A DNA stretch of 64,000 bases from UMGS1002 sp050946195 (GTDB taxonomy: Bacteria > Bacillota > Clostridia > Oscillospirales > CAG-272), in the NCBI GenBank assembly GCA_050946195.1, contig JBMNUI010000002.1, positions 4,533 to 68,532 of the forward strand, read 5' to 3'. This document shows positions 42,209 through 50,807 of this stretch, one piece after another. The translations under genes and the position numbers were made by a program. The notes beneath the pieces are model-generated. The model saw nothing but the letters and a program-made list of their open reading frames with translations. It was not told the DNA's origin and did not search any database. The first letter of the stretch is position 1. The number at the start of each line of letters is the position of its first letter.

Positions 42209-44227
42209 ATGGATACCTTCGATACCAAAGCCAGATCTTTGCCCGGGGAGGTTGTAGGCAACCCGGAAAACAGTCAACCTCAGGACGGCAACAATCATTT
42301 CCCCGGGGAGAACACATACAATGAAACCCAGATACAGGTGCTTGAAGGACTTGAGGCGGTCAGAAAACGGCCGGGAATGTACATCGGCACCACATCAAGC
42401 CGGGGACTGCACCACCTCGTGCACGAAATCGTCGACAACTCGATAGACGAGGCACTTGCCGGCTGCTGCACCGAAATCAGGGCAACCTTAAACCCCGACG
42501 GCAGTGTGACTGTCGAGGACAACGGGCGCGGGATACCGTCGGCGATACACCCGACACAGGGGATTCCGACTCCCGAGGTGGTCTTTACCAAGCTGCATGC
42601 CGGAGGAAAATTCGGCGGCGGCGGGTATAAGATTGCCGGGGGACTGCACGGCGTCGGCGCGTCTGTGGTAAACGCGCTCTCAGAATGGCTTGAGATCGAC
42701 AATGTTTACGAAGGCATTCGCTATACCGAGCGCTTTGAGCGCGGAAAGGTAGTCAGGCCTTTTAGGTGCGAGGGCGAATCTTCCGACAAGCCCCACGGGC
42801 TGAAAACCACCTTTAAACCCGACCCGCTGATTTTTGAGGAAACTGTTTTTGATTATGATACTCTCCTCAACCGTCTGCGCGAGCAGGCCTTTCTTAATGC
42901 CGGCGTGCGGCTGATTCTTGTGGATGCCCGCAGCGAAGAGAAAATCGAGACCGAATTTTGCTATGAGGGCGGTATCAGGAGCTTTGTCTCCTACCTCAAC
43001 AGCCAGCGGCACAACGAGGTAATCCACAATGACGTTATATACATGTACGGCGAGAAGGACCGAAGCGTCGTCGAGGTTGCAATCCAGTACAACAACGGCT
43101 ACAACGAGACGATTCTGACCTTTGCCAACAACATGCACACAATTGAGGGCGGTACTCACGAGACCGGATTTAAGTCGGCGCTGACAAAGGTATTAAACGA
43201 CTATGCGCACAAGACCGGGATGCTCAAGGAAAACGACAAAAACCTCTCGGGCGAGGACGTGCGCGAGGGAATCTGCGCGATTGTAAGCGTCAAGCTTGAA
43301 AACGCGCAGTTTGAGAGCCAGACAAAGGCCAAGCTCGGCAACTCAGAAATCAGAACGCTGGTTGAGAACACAGTCAACACCAAGCTCGCCGAATATCTCG
43401 AGGAAAATCCGGCCACCGCCAAGGCGATTATTGAAAAAGCGCTGGCCGCCGCACGGGCAAGGGAGGCCGCGCGGCGCGCCCGCGAACTGACCCGGCGCAA
43501 GGGCCTGCTCGAAGGTCTGACCCTGCCCGGCAAACTTGCCGACTGCCAGGAAAAGGATGTAGAGCTGACCGAGCTTTATCTGGTCGAGGGAGACTCGGCG
43601 GGAGGCTCTGCCAAGAGTGGCAGAAACTCAAGGTTTCAGGCCATCCTGCCGCTGCGCGGAAAGGTGCTGAATGTCGAAAAAAGCCGGCTCGACAAGGTAT
43701 ACTCAAATCAGTCGCTTATCCCGATAATTCAGGCGCTGGGCTGCAGCATCGGCGAGGAATTCGATATAAAAAAGCTGAGGTACGGCAAGATAATTATCAT
43801 GGCCGATGCCGACGTCGACGGTGCCCATATAAGAATACTCCTGCTCACATTCTTCTTCCGCCACATGAGGCAGCTTATAGAGGAGGGGCGGATTTACCTG
43901 GCACAGCCGCCGCTCTACAGGGTCTACAAGCGGTCGGGCAAGGGTCCGGAATACTACGCCTACTCCGACGCCGAGCGGGATAAATATATCGAAATGCTGG
44001 GCGGCGTCAATGTCGAGGCCGACCGGTACAAGGGACTTGGAGAAATGGACGCCGAACAGCTCTGGGAAACTACCATGAACCCCGAGACGCGTACCCTGCT
44101 CCGCGTGACTATCGAGGACGCCATAGCCTGCGACGAAATATTGTCGACCTTAATGGGGGACAAGGTTGAACCCCGGCGTGAATTCATAGAAAAGAACGCC
44201 AAATTCGTCGAAAATCTTGACATATAA
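42209..44227 (+). CDS. gyrB: DNA gyrase subunit B
   Basis: The ATPase subunit of gyrase, which introduces negative supercoils. The 672 residues contain the GHKL ATPase (HHLVHEIVDNSIDEALAG, about 70-87), the DNGRGIP motif, YKIAGGLHGVGASVVNAL, and the TOPRIM domain with LVEGDSAGGSAKSGRN (about 452) and IIMADADVDGAHIR. The C-terminal tail KNAKFVENLDI is conserved. The N-terminus has about 30 extra polar residues before ETQIQVLEGLEAVRKRPGMY. SD AAAAGGAA precedes ATG 42209. gyrA is not directly downstream; a lipoprotein and a sugar kinase intervene. Confidence 0.98.
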   Translation: MDTFDTKARSLPGEVVGNPENSQPQDGNNHFPGENTYNETQIQVLEGLEAVRKRPGMYIGTTSSRGLHHLVHEIVDNSIDEALAGCCTEIRATLNPDGSVTVEDNGRGIPSAIHPTQGIPTPEVVFTKLHAGGKFGGGGYKIAGGLHGVGASVVNALSEWLEIDNVYEGIRYTERFERGKVVRPFRCEGESSDKPHGLKTTFKPDPLIFEETVFDYDTLLNRLREQAFLNAGVRLILVDARSEEKIETEFCYEGGIRSFVSYLNSQRHNEVIHNDVIYMYGEKDRSVVEVAIQYNNGYNETILTFANNMHTIEGGTHETGFKSALTKVLNDYAHKTGMLKENDKNLSGEDVREGICAIVSVKLENAQFESQTKAKLGNSEIRTLVENTVNTKLAEYLEENPATAKAIIEKALAAARAREAARRARELTRRKGLLEGLTLPGKLADCQEKDVELTELYLVEGDSAGGSAKSGRNSRFQAILPLRGKVLNVEKSRLDKVYSNQSLIPIIQALGCSIGEEFDIKKLRYGKIIIMADADVDGAHIRILLLTFFFRHMRQLIEEGRIYLAQPPLYRVYKRSGKGPEYYAYSDAERDKYIEMLGGVNVEADRYKGLGEMDAEQLWETTMNPETRTLLRVTIEDAIACDEILSTLMGDKVEPRREFIEKNAKFVENLDI

Positions 44228-44258
44228 AACCCGCTGCGGCGGTCTTTGGGGGAAGCCT

Positions 44259-44849
44259 ATGCTTTTTGTGAGAAAGAAAATAATCATAACTTTGCTGACG
44301 GCAGCCATTTTGTTGCTGCTGGTTTCCTGTTCCCGGCCTCCCGAGCTTGAAGAAATATACGATGAGGTTGTGAGCCTGATTGAAGCATCTTACGAGATAA
44401 ATGAAATTTATTTCGGTCACGGGCTGCCGACAAGCGACATTGATTCGGGTCTCTCGGGCTACAGCAGGGTGCGGGAGGACGCGAAATACAGGTCGATTGA
44501 CCAAATCAAAGCGGCAACCGAGCAGGTGTATTGCAAAGATTACCGCGAAGGTCTGTATGAGGTAGCCTTCAAAGGTGTATCGAATTTCACGCAAGGGGTC
44601 TATGGCGTCGTGAAGGCAAGGTTTATCGAGCATCAAGGCTACCTCTTTCAGGACAGCAACGCCGAGGCGCTGATTACCGCAAAACGGATTTACGATTATT
44701 CCACAATGAAAATTGTCAAACCCTCAAATGCAAAGAACGTAAATATCAGCATAGATTCCCGCCTTGAGGGCAGCGAGGAGATCCTGAACATCACCCTGTC
44801 TTTTGTCTTTGAGAACGGGCGCTGGCTCCTCAATTCCCCGACCTACTGA
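44259..44849 (+). CDS. Lipoprotein, hypothetical, between gyrB and gyrA
   Basis: A 196-residue predicted lipoprotein of unknown function. The signal peptide MLFVRKKIIITLLTAAILLL is followed by the lipobox LVSC (Cys about 24). The mature part has an N-terminal helix (ELEEIYDEVVSLIEASYEIN) and a C-terminal beta-rich region ending in VFENGRWLLNSPTY, similar in feel to small SnoaL/DUF4878-like lipoproteins (uncertain). Start ATG 44259 was chosen for its SD (GGGGGA); upstream in-frame starts lie inside gyrB. The kinase gene begins 2 bp after its stop. Confidence 0.72.
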   Translation: MLFVRKKIIITLLTAAILLLLVSCSRPPELEEIYDEVVSLIEASYEINEIYFGHGLPTSDIDSGLSGYSRVREDAKYRSIDQIKAATEQVYCKDYREGLYEVAFKGVSNFTQGVYGVVKARFIEHQGYLFQDSNAEALITAKRIYDYSTMKIVKPSNAKNVNISIDSRLEGSEEILNITLSFVFENGRWLLNSPTY

Positions 44850-44850
44850 C

Positions 44851-45801
44851 ATGAAAATTGCCATACTCACACTGAACCCGGGAGTTGACCGGATTATATA
44901 TCTTGACACCCCGGCAAGGCTCGGGACCCTCAACCGCGCGGCCCGCAGTATCGTCAGCCAAGGGAGCAAAGGCGCAAATGTGTCTATCGTGCTGAGAACC
45001 CTTGGCGCCGACCCCGATTATTTCAGCTTTACCGGCGGGGCGCTCGGAGAGCTTCTCGAGGGGTTTACAAAAAAACACGGGGTGAGGTCGCATTTTGTCA
45101 GGACTTCCTGCGGAGTGCGGACAAACACCAAAATTATTGACTCAGACGGCGTTTGCACCGAATTCAACGAAGCCGGTGGACCGGTTGCTCCCGAAGAGCT
45201 CGAGGCGCTGTTCGGCGAGCTTTTCTCGGACGACTTCGACATAGCAGTTATCAACGGAAGTATTCCACAGGGTGTGGAAAAGTGTGTGTATAACCGGATT
45301 GTAAGGCAGCTCAATGCAAAAGGGACATTTACGGTGCTCGACGCCGACGGCGAGGCGCTGAGGCACGGTCTTCTTGCCCGGCCCGCCCTCATCAAGCCCA
45401 ACCTCCGTGAGCTTGCCGGAATTCTCGGCAAGAGCGAGGCTGAGTTTGATTCCGAAGAACAAGTGTTCTCGGGCTGCCGGGCACTCCGTGAAAAATACGG
45501 CTGCGACATAATCTGCACGCTTGATGTGCGAGGCTCGGTTTTCTGCGGCGACGGGGGCGGGTATTATGTCGACGCGGCAGAGGTGCCGCTCCGCGGTTTC
45601 TCGGGTGCGGGGGATACATACCTTGCCGCCTATCTCTACAAGAGATATATCGCCCGGGATAGCCTTGCCGCATCTCTTGCCTATGCCACAGCGGCGGCCG
45701 GCGCCAAGGTGGCGCTGCCGGGAACCGAGCTGCCAAGTGCAGAGCAGATTGAACAAATCTACAAAGCCGGCATCAAAGTCAGGCCGGCGGCTGAAAAATA
45801 A
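44851..45801 (+). CDS. PfkB-family sugar-phosphate kinase (1-phosphofructokinase-like)
   Basis: A 316-residue ribokinase-fold kinase of the FruK/LacC type that phosphorylates fructose-1-phosphate, tagatose-6-phosphate or a related sugar phosphate. Motifs are AILTLNPGVDRIIYLD (residues 3-18), VSQGSKGANVSIVLRTLG (about 36-53), INGSIPQGVE (about 132), LIKPNLRELAGILG (about 178) and the anion-hole signature GFSGAGDTYLAAYL (about 249). The second motif is usually GGKGINVA; here GSKGANVS. There is no fructose PTS gene adjacent. It sits between gyrB and gyrA, immediately after the lipoprotein gene. The exact substrate is not determinable. Confidence 0.85.
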   Translation: MKIAILTLNPGVDRIIYLDTPARLGTLNRAARSIVSQGSKGANVSIVLRTLGADPDYFSFTGGALGELLEGFTKKHGVRSHFVRTSCGVRTNTKIIDSDGVCTEFNEAGGPVAPEELEALFGELFSDDFDIAVINGSIPQGVEKCVYNRIVRQLNAKGTFTVLDADGEALRHGLLARPALIKPNLRELAGILGKSEAEFDSEEQVFSGCRALREKYGCDIICTLDVRGSVFCGDGGGYYVDAAEVPLRGFSGAGDTYLAAYLYKRYIARDSLAASLAYATAAAGAKVALPGTELPSAEQIEQIYKAGIKVRPAAEK

Positions 45802-45830
45802 CCAATTACCCGAAAGGCAGTATAAAAGAA

Positions 45831-48482
45831 GTGGAAAACCATTCAAACGAGGACCTTTTGTTTCAGAACCAGAAAGTTATCGATATCCGCATGGAAAAAG
45901 AGGTAAAAAAGGCCTTTCTCGAGTATTCCATGTCGGTAATAATGTCCCGGGCGCTGCCCGACGCGCGCGACGGGCTCAAGCCCGGACAGAGGCGCATACT
46001 CTACGCGATGTACGAAGACCGGCTGACCCACGACAAGCCCTTCCGAAAGTCGGCGACCACAGTAGGTAACGTGCTCGGCCGCTATCACCCTCACGGAGAT
46101 ATTGCGGTCTACAATACCATGGTGCGCATGGCGCAGCCCTTCTCATACAGATACCCGCTGATTGAAGGACACGGCAACTTCGGCTCTGTCGACGGCGACG
46201 CCGCCGCAGCATACCGTTACACCGAAGCAAGGCTCGCCAGAATATCCGACGAGATGATGCGCGACATCGAAAAGGAGGTTATCCCCTTTGCACCCAACTT
46301 CGACAACCGCCTGCGCGAGCCTGTCGTTTTGCCGGCGCGCTTCCCGAATCTTCTGGTAAACGGTTCGGTGGGAATCGCGGTCGGAATGGCCACAAACATA
46401 CCCCCGCACGAGCTGGGGGAGGTCATCGACGCCGCGCTCTACCGGATGGACCACCCCGACTGCAGCGTCGCAGAGCTGATGGAATATATAAAGGGGCCGG
46501 ATTTCCCGACCGCGGGAATAATTTACGGACTGAACGGCATCATTGAGGCATATACCACCGGCCGCGGGCGGATAACCGTGCGGGCGCGCGCCCGGGTCGA
46601 GGAGGACCACCACCGCATAATTATAACCGAAATCCCCTACATGGTGAACAAAAGCATGCTCTGTGAGGCGATTGCCAGGCTTGTCAAGGACAAGAGAGTC
46701 GACGGCATCACCGAGCTGAGGGACGAGTCGGGGCGGGACGGTATGCGGATTGTCATCGAGTACCGCCGTGACGTAAACGGGCAGGTAATCTTAAACCAGC
46801 TTTATAAATATACCCAGCTTCAGGACACCTGCGCGGTCAACATGATTGCGCTGGTAGGCAAGGAGCCCAAGGTCCTCCCGCTCCCCGAAATCCTCGACAT
46901 CTACATCAAGCATCAGGAAACGGTAATCATCAACCGGACAAAATACGACCTCAACAAGGCACTGGCGCGGGCACACATTTTCGAGGGCTTTTACATTGCA
47001 CTCGGCAACATAGACCGTGTCATCGAGATCATCAAGGGTTCAAAGACCATACCAGAGGCCAAGGAGCGGCTCATGGCCGAGTTTTTCACGGTAAACTGGA
47101 CCGACAGCTACATGGCAGCACACGGTAAGAGCGGCAACACAGTACAGAAGCTGACCGAAGAACAGGCTCAGGCCATAGTCGACATGACCCTCGGCAGGCT
47201 GACAGGCATGGAGCGGCAGAAAATCGAGGAGGAACTCCTCAGGCTGCACGAGCTTATCGCAGAGCTTGAGGGGATACTTGCCGACATAAATAAGGTCAAG
47301 CAGATAATCAGGGTTGAGCTCGGGGAAATCCGCCAGAAGTACAGCGACCCCCGCAGGACCGAGATAGTCCCGGTTGAGGACGAAATCATACTTGAGGACC
47401 TCATTGAGCGGCATAGCTGCATTATTACCCTGACACACGCCGGATATATAAAGCGGCAGCCGGTCGACACCTATACCGCACAGAACCGCGGCGGCAGGGG
47501 GATTATCGGCATGTCGACCAAGGAAGAGGACTTCATCGAAAAGGTCATTGCCGTCAACTCGCATTCATACCTTCTGATGTTTACCAACACCGGGAAGGTG
47601 CATATGCTCAAGGCCTATCAGATCCCCGAGGCTTCAAGGACCGCCAAGGGCTCAAATCTGGTAAACATACTTGAGCTGGCGCCCGGCGAGAAGGTAACGG
47701 CGGTAATCGGCGTCGAGGAGTTCAACGAGGACAAATATCTTACAATGGTGACCAAATTCGGTGTCATCAAACGCACCCTTCTGACCGAATATGAGTATCA
47801 GCGCCGGGGCGGCAAGATTGCGCTCACTCTCGACGAGGGCGACGAGCTGGTATTCGTAATGCTGACAGACGGGAAGAGCGACCTTATCATAGCAACCCGT
47901 GACGGAAAAGCGGTCAGGTTTAACGAGAAAAATGCCCGGGCGATGGGCAGAGTTACCCGGGGCGTGCGCGGGATATCGCTGCGCGAGGGTGACTATGTTA
48001 CCGGCGTGGCGCTGGTCGAGGCCGGGAAAAAGCTTATAACCATTACCGAAAACGGCTACGGAAAGTGCACCGAATTCAACGATTTCCGCCGGATGAGGAC
48101 CCGCGGGGGCTTTGGCGTGGTCTGCCACAATATCACCCAGAAGATCGGCAGGCTCGCCGGAATCAGCTCTGTGGGAGAAGACGACGACATTATGATTATC
48201 ACCGACTCGGGCACCATTATACGCACACCGGTCAAAGGCATTCCGGTCTACTCGCGTAGCGCCGCCGGGGTAATTGTCATGAGGCTTGCCGAGGGTCAGA
48301 GCATCGTGAACTTTACTAAGGTGGCCAGCGTCGAGGAAGAGGAGCGCGAAATAAGCCGGGCCAGAGAAATGAGCAAGGCCGCCGAGAGCGAGAAAAAGAT
48401 TATCACAGCGCTCCCCACCGGCGATGAAGAGGACGAGGACGAAGACGAAAGACCCGAACCCGATTCAGACGAAGATATCTGA
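45831..48482 (+). CDS. gyrA: DNA gyrase subunit A
   Basis: The DNA cleavage-religation subunit of gyrase. The 883 residues contain the winged-helix domain with catalytic Tyr130 in AAAYRYTEARL, tower and coiled-coil regions, and a C-terminal beta-pinwheel with GyrA-box QNRGGRG (about 550). The quinolone-pocket segment reads HPHGDIAVYNTMVRMAQ: Ile91 and Asn95 replace the usual Ser/Thr and Asp/Glu (E. coli Ser83 and Asp87). The tail is extremely acidic (DEEDEDEDERPEPDSDEDI). GTG start at 45831 with upstream GAAAGG; ATG alternatives would cut conserved residues. Confidence 0.98.
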   Translation: MENHSNEDLLFQNQKVIDIRMEKEVKKAFLEYSMSVIMSRALPDARDGLKPGQRRILYAMYEDRLTHDKPFRKSATTVGNVLGRYHPHGDIAVYNTMVRMAQPFSYRYPLIEGHGNFGSVDGDAAAAYRYTEARLARISDEMMRDIEKEVIPFAPNFDNRLREPVVLPARFPNLLVNGSVGIAVGMATNIPPHELGEVIDAALYRMDHPDCSVAELMEYIKGPDFPTAGIIYGLNGIIEAYTTGRGRITVRARARVEEDHHRIIITEIPYMVNKSMLCEAIARLVKDKRVDGITELRDESGRDGMRIVIEYRRDVNGQVILNQLYKYTQLQDTCAVNMIALVGKEPKVLPLPEILDIYIKHQETVIINRTKYDLNKALARAHIFEGFYIALGNIDRVIEIIKGSKTIPEAKERLMAEFFTVNWTDSYMAAHGKSGNTVQKLTEEQAQAIVDMTLGRLTGMERQKIEEELLRLHELIAELEGILADINKVKQIIRVELGEIRQKYSDPRRTEIVPVEDEIILEDLIERHSCIITLTHAGYIKRQPVDTYTAQNRGGRGIIGMSTKEEDFIEKVIAVNSHSYLLMFTNTGKVHMLKAYQIPEASRTAKGSNLVNILELAPGEKVTAVIGVEEFNEDKYLTMVTKFGVIKRTLLTEYEYQRRGGKIALTLDEGDELVFVMLTDGKSDLIIATRDGKAVRFNEKNARAMGRVTRGVRGISLREGDYVTGVALVEAGKKLITITENGYGKCTEFNDFRRMRTRGGFGVVCHNITQKIGRLAGISSVGEDDDIMIITDSGTIIRTPVKGIPVYSRSAAGVIVMRLAEGQSIVNFTKVASVEEEEREISRAREMSKAAESEKKIITALPTGDEEDEDEDERPEPDSDEDI

Positions 48483-48563
48483 AATCCGGAAGAATAATCG
48501 GGCCGGGCAGAGGCCGGTTGCCCGAAGATTTAGATAAAAAAGGAGCAGCAAAAGAGAGCCCAA

Positions 48564-49784
48564 ATGAAAGCAGTAATGTATGGCGCCGGAAACATAGGGC
48601 GCGGCTTTGTAGCCAAAAGATTTTACCTGTCCGGAATGGACACGACCTTCATCGACATCAACGCCGAGCTGGTCGCGCGGCTGAACGCCGCCGGAAAGTA
48701 CCCAATTTATGAAACCCGAGGGGGCAGGTATAAAACCGAATGGGTCGGGAACATCTCGGCCATTGACGGCAGGGATGCCGGCGCGGTGGCCGAAGCAATC
48801 GCCGCCGCCGATATCATGGCGACCTCGCTCGGAGTGAACGCGCTGCCACATGTGGCCCCGCTTATCGCCGCGGGCATAGAGTTGCGCTACATGCGTGGCG
48901 GGCGGCCGCTCAATATTCTTATCTGCGAAAACCTCATCGGCGCCGAGGCTCACCTGCGGGGTCTGGTCGGCAAGTATATAGCCGGGGAGATAAAAAGCTA
49001 TTTTGAGGATCAAATAGGCTTTGTCAGCGCCTCAATCTGCATCACGGTGCCGCCGACGCCCGAAAAATTCCTTGCCGAAAACCCGCTGGCCGTCTGCACG
49101 GACGCCTACCGCGAGCTGCCGGTCGACCTTGACGCCTTCCGGCCAAGAGGAGCCGAACTTCCGAAAATCGACGGCATGGTGGCCCGTTCGCCCTTCAGCT
49201 TTTTCATCGAGCGAAAGCTCCTGATACATAACATGGGGCACGCGCTCATGGCCTACCTCGGCTGGCAGAAGAAGATAAATCTTATATACGATATTGCCTG
49301 CGACGGCGAAATCAAGTACATACTGACCCGCGCCCTTGTCGAATCGGCACGGGCGCTGGCGAAAAAGCACGATGTGCCGACCGACGAGCTTTTACAGTTT
49401 GTCGAGGACCTCATGGTGCGCTTTGAGAACAAGCTGTTGGTCGACGACGTGTTCCGCGTCGGGCGCGACCCGGCGCGAAAGCTGTCGGCCGGCGACAGGC
49501 TGGGCGGCGCCTTCAAACTGGTGCGCGAGCAGGGCGGGGTGCCGGCTCATATTGCGGTCGGGATTGCCGCGGGGCTGCTGTTCGATCACCCCGACGACCC
49601 GATAGCCCTTGAGGTTTCGGGATACGCAAAGGACGGCGGGGTCGCCGCCGCACTCCGAAAATACTGCTCCATAACCGACTTCGCCGACGTCGAGATGATA
49701 GAGACGCTCTATTCCTTGTTACAATCAAAAGCGCCTTTCTCAAGCCTTGTTGAAGCGCTTTCAACAATGAAAAGCACACACTAA
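48564..49784 (+). CDS. mtlD: Mannitol-1-phosphate 5-dehydrogenase
   Basis: A 406-residue polyol-phosphate dehydrogenase that interconverts mannitol-1-phosphate and fructose-6-phosphate with NAD(H). YGAGNIGRGFVAKRFYLSG (residues 6-24) is the Rossmann dinucleotide motif, FIDINAELVARLN follows, and the catalytic long-chain dehydrogenase domain includes ERKLLIHNMGHALMAYLG (about 212-229). No mannitol PTS genes are present, so it may serve internal polyol or redox balance. SD AAAGGAG precedes ATG 48564; the 80-bp gap after gyrA has no clear promoter or terminator. Confidence 0.92.
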   Translation: MKAVMYGAGNIGRGFVAKRFYLSGMDTTFIDINAELVARLNAAGKYPIYETRGGRYKTEWVGNISAIDGRDAGAVAEAIAAADIMATSLGVNALPHVAPLIAAGIELRYMRGGRPLNILICENLIGAEAHLRGLVGKYIAGEIKSYFEDQIGFVSASICITVPPTPEKFLAENPLAVCTDAYRELPVDLDAFRPRGAELPKIDGMVARSPFSFFIERKLLIHNMGHALMAYLGWQKKINLIYDIACDGEIKYILTRALVESARALAKKHDVPTDELLQFVEDLMVRFENKLLVDDVFRVGRDPARKLSAGDRLGGAFKLVREQGGVPAHIAVGIAAGLLFDHPDDPIALEVSGYAKDGGVAAALRKYCSITDFADVEMIETLYSLLQSKAPFSSLVEALSTMKSTH

Positions 49785-49789
49785 TACAC

Positions 49790-49824
49790 AAGGCTGCCGG
49801 AAGATTCCGGCGGCCTTTTTTAAT
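49790..49824 (+). terminator. Terminator of mtlD
   Basis: The stem AAGGCTGCCGGAA/TTCCGGCGGCCTT (one mismatch) is followed by TTTTTT. Confidence 0.88.
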
Positions 49825-49904
49825 CAAAACCGCCGCTATGCGCCAAGCTTCGGCAACTGCATACTTCAATAACCCCGCTGTACTGCTGAATCATTCTGCT
49901 TGCT

Positions 49905-50060
49905 ACGCGGGCGGCAGGAGGTGTGGGGTTCTCAGGGCGGAAACCTTAGGTTTCCCCCTGAGCGCTTTTCTTTGGTTCATTTCTTTGTGCGCACAAAGAA
50001 ATGAACATAAAAAAAATAAAAGTTTCATTAAATTAAACAGCGGGAAATATTTTTCAGTCA
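49905..50060. repeat. Two-hairpin dispersed element, copy 1
   Basis: A non-coding element homologous to 56975-57130. Hairpin 1: CTCAGGG-C-GGAAACC (49931-49945), TTA loop, GGTTTCCCCCTGAG (49949-49962). Hairpin 2: a perfect 32-bp palindrome with arm GTTCATTTCTTTGTGC (49975-49990 with 49991-50006). Both are followed by a similar AT-rich tail (AGTTTCATTAAAT..., CGGGAAATA). Differences between copies are compensated in the stems. Coding potential is nil. It lies just beyond the 3' end of a minus-strand gene, as copy 2 does. It could be a REP/MITE-like repeat or a structured RNA. Confidence 0.75.
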
Positions 50061-50061
50061 A

Positions 50062-50099
50062 TAAAAAGGCCGGCGGGAACTCCTAAAGCTCCCGCCGGC
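50062..50099 (-). terminator. Terminator of the C26 amidotransferase gene
   Basis: On the minus strand a perfect 10-bp stem GCCGGCGGGA/TCCCGCCGGC (50090-50099 with 50069-50078) is followed by CTTTTTAT. Confidence 0.9.
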
Positions 50100-50103
50100 G
50101 TTC

Positions 50104-50796
50104 TTATTCATCTCCCGCCGCGCGAACAAATGTTTCAAACAGCGCCGCGGCGTCGCGGTCAAGATGCCAGTACAACTCGGGGTGCCACTGCACGCCGATG
50201 AAAAACCTGTGCCCCGGCAGGTAAACGCACTCGCAAATCCCGTCTTCTGCATACGCCGCGGCGCGCAGGCCGGGTGCAATTTCCTTTACCGCCTGATGAT
50301 GAAAGCTGTTTACCAGCATTTCTGTCCTGCCGCCGGAAATCTCGGCAAGCGGTGTATCGGGATGAATATTTATACGCTGGTTGCGGACTGTGCCGCCCTC
50401 CTTTTGCCTGTGCCCCTCAATGTGCTGATATAGGCTGCCGCCAATGCCTACATTCAAAAGCTGAATCCCCCGGCAGACGCCGAGTACAGGCTTTTCGGTT
50501 TTCTTCACCCGCTCAAATAGGGCAAGTTCAAAGCTGTCGCGCGCGTCGCAAACCTCAACCTTATCGGAGGTTATGTCCTCGCCGTAATATTTCGGATCGA
50601 TATCGACCCCGCCGGCAAAAAGAAAGCCGTCAAAGAGCGCCGCATATTCGTCCAGCTTAACATTATCTGCCGTATAGGCGACAAAGACGGGCATACCCCC
50701 CGCGCTCCAGACGGCGTCGAGGTATGTCGGCTTCATTCTGATATAGCCCTCGGATGAATAGGAAGGCGTTATTGCAATAAGCGGTCTTTTTTTCAT
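50104..50796 (-). CDS. Gamma-glutamyl-gamma-aminobutyrate hydrolase-like amidotransferase (peptidase C26)
   Basis: A 230-residue class I glutamine-amidotransferase-fold hydrolase. PVLGVCRGIQLLN carries the nucleophile Cys (about 107), VNSFHHQAVKEIAPG and GVQWHPELYW the catalytic His-Glu pair (about 202). GFLFAGGVDIDPKYYGE is typical of the PuuD/peptidase C26 group, which cleaves gamma-glutamyl bonds (gamma-glutamyl-GABA, folate polyglutamates or gamma-glutamyl peptides). It is 11 bp downstream of an ECF S-component gene, so the substrate may be what that transporter imports. No clear SD is seen, suggesting coupling with the upstream gene. Confidence 0.88.
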   Translation of the reverse strand: MKKRPLIAITPSYSSEGYIRMKPTYLDAVWSAGGMPVFVAYTADNVKLDEYAALFDGFLFAGGVDIDPKYYGEDITSDKVEVCDARDSFELALFERVKKTEKPVLGVCRGIQLLNVGIGGSLYQHIEGHRQKEGGTVRNQRINIHPDTPLAEISGGRTEMLVNSFHHQAVKEIAPGLRAAAYAEDGICECVYLPGHRFFIGVQWHPELYWHLDRDAAALFETFVRAAGDE

Positions 50797-50807
50797 AAAA
50801 AAACATT

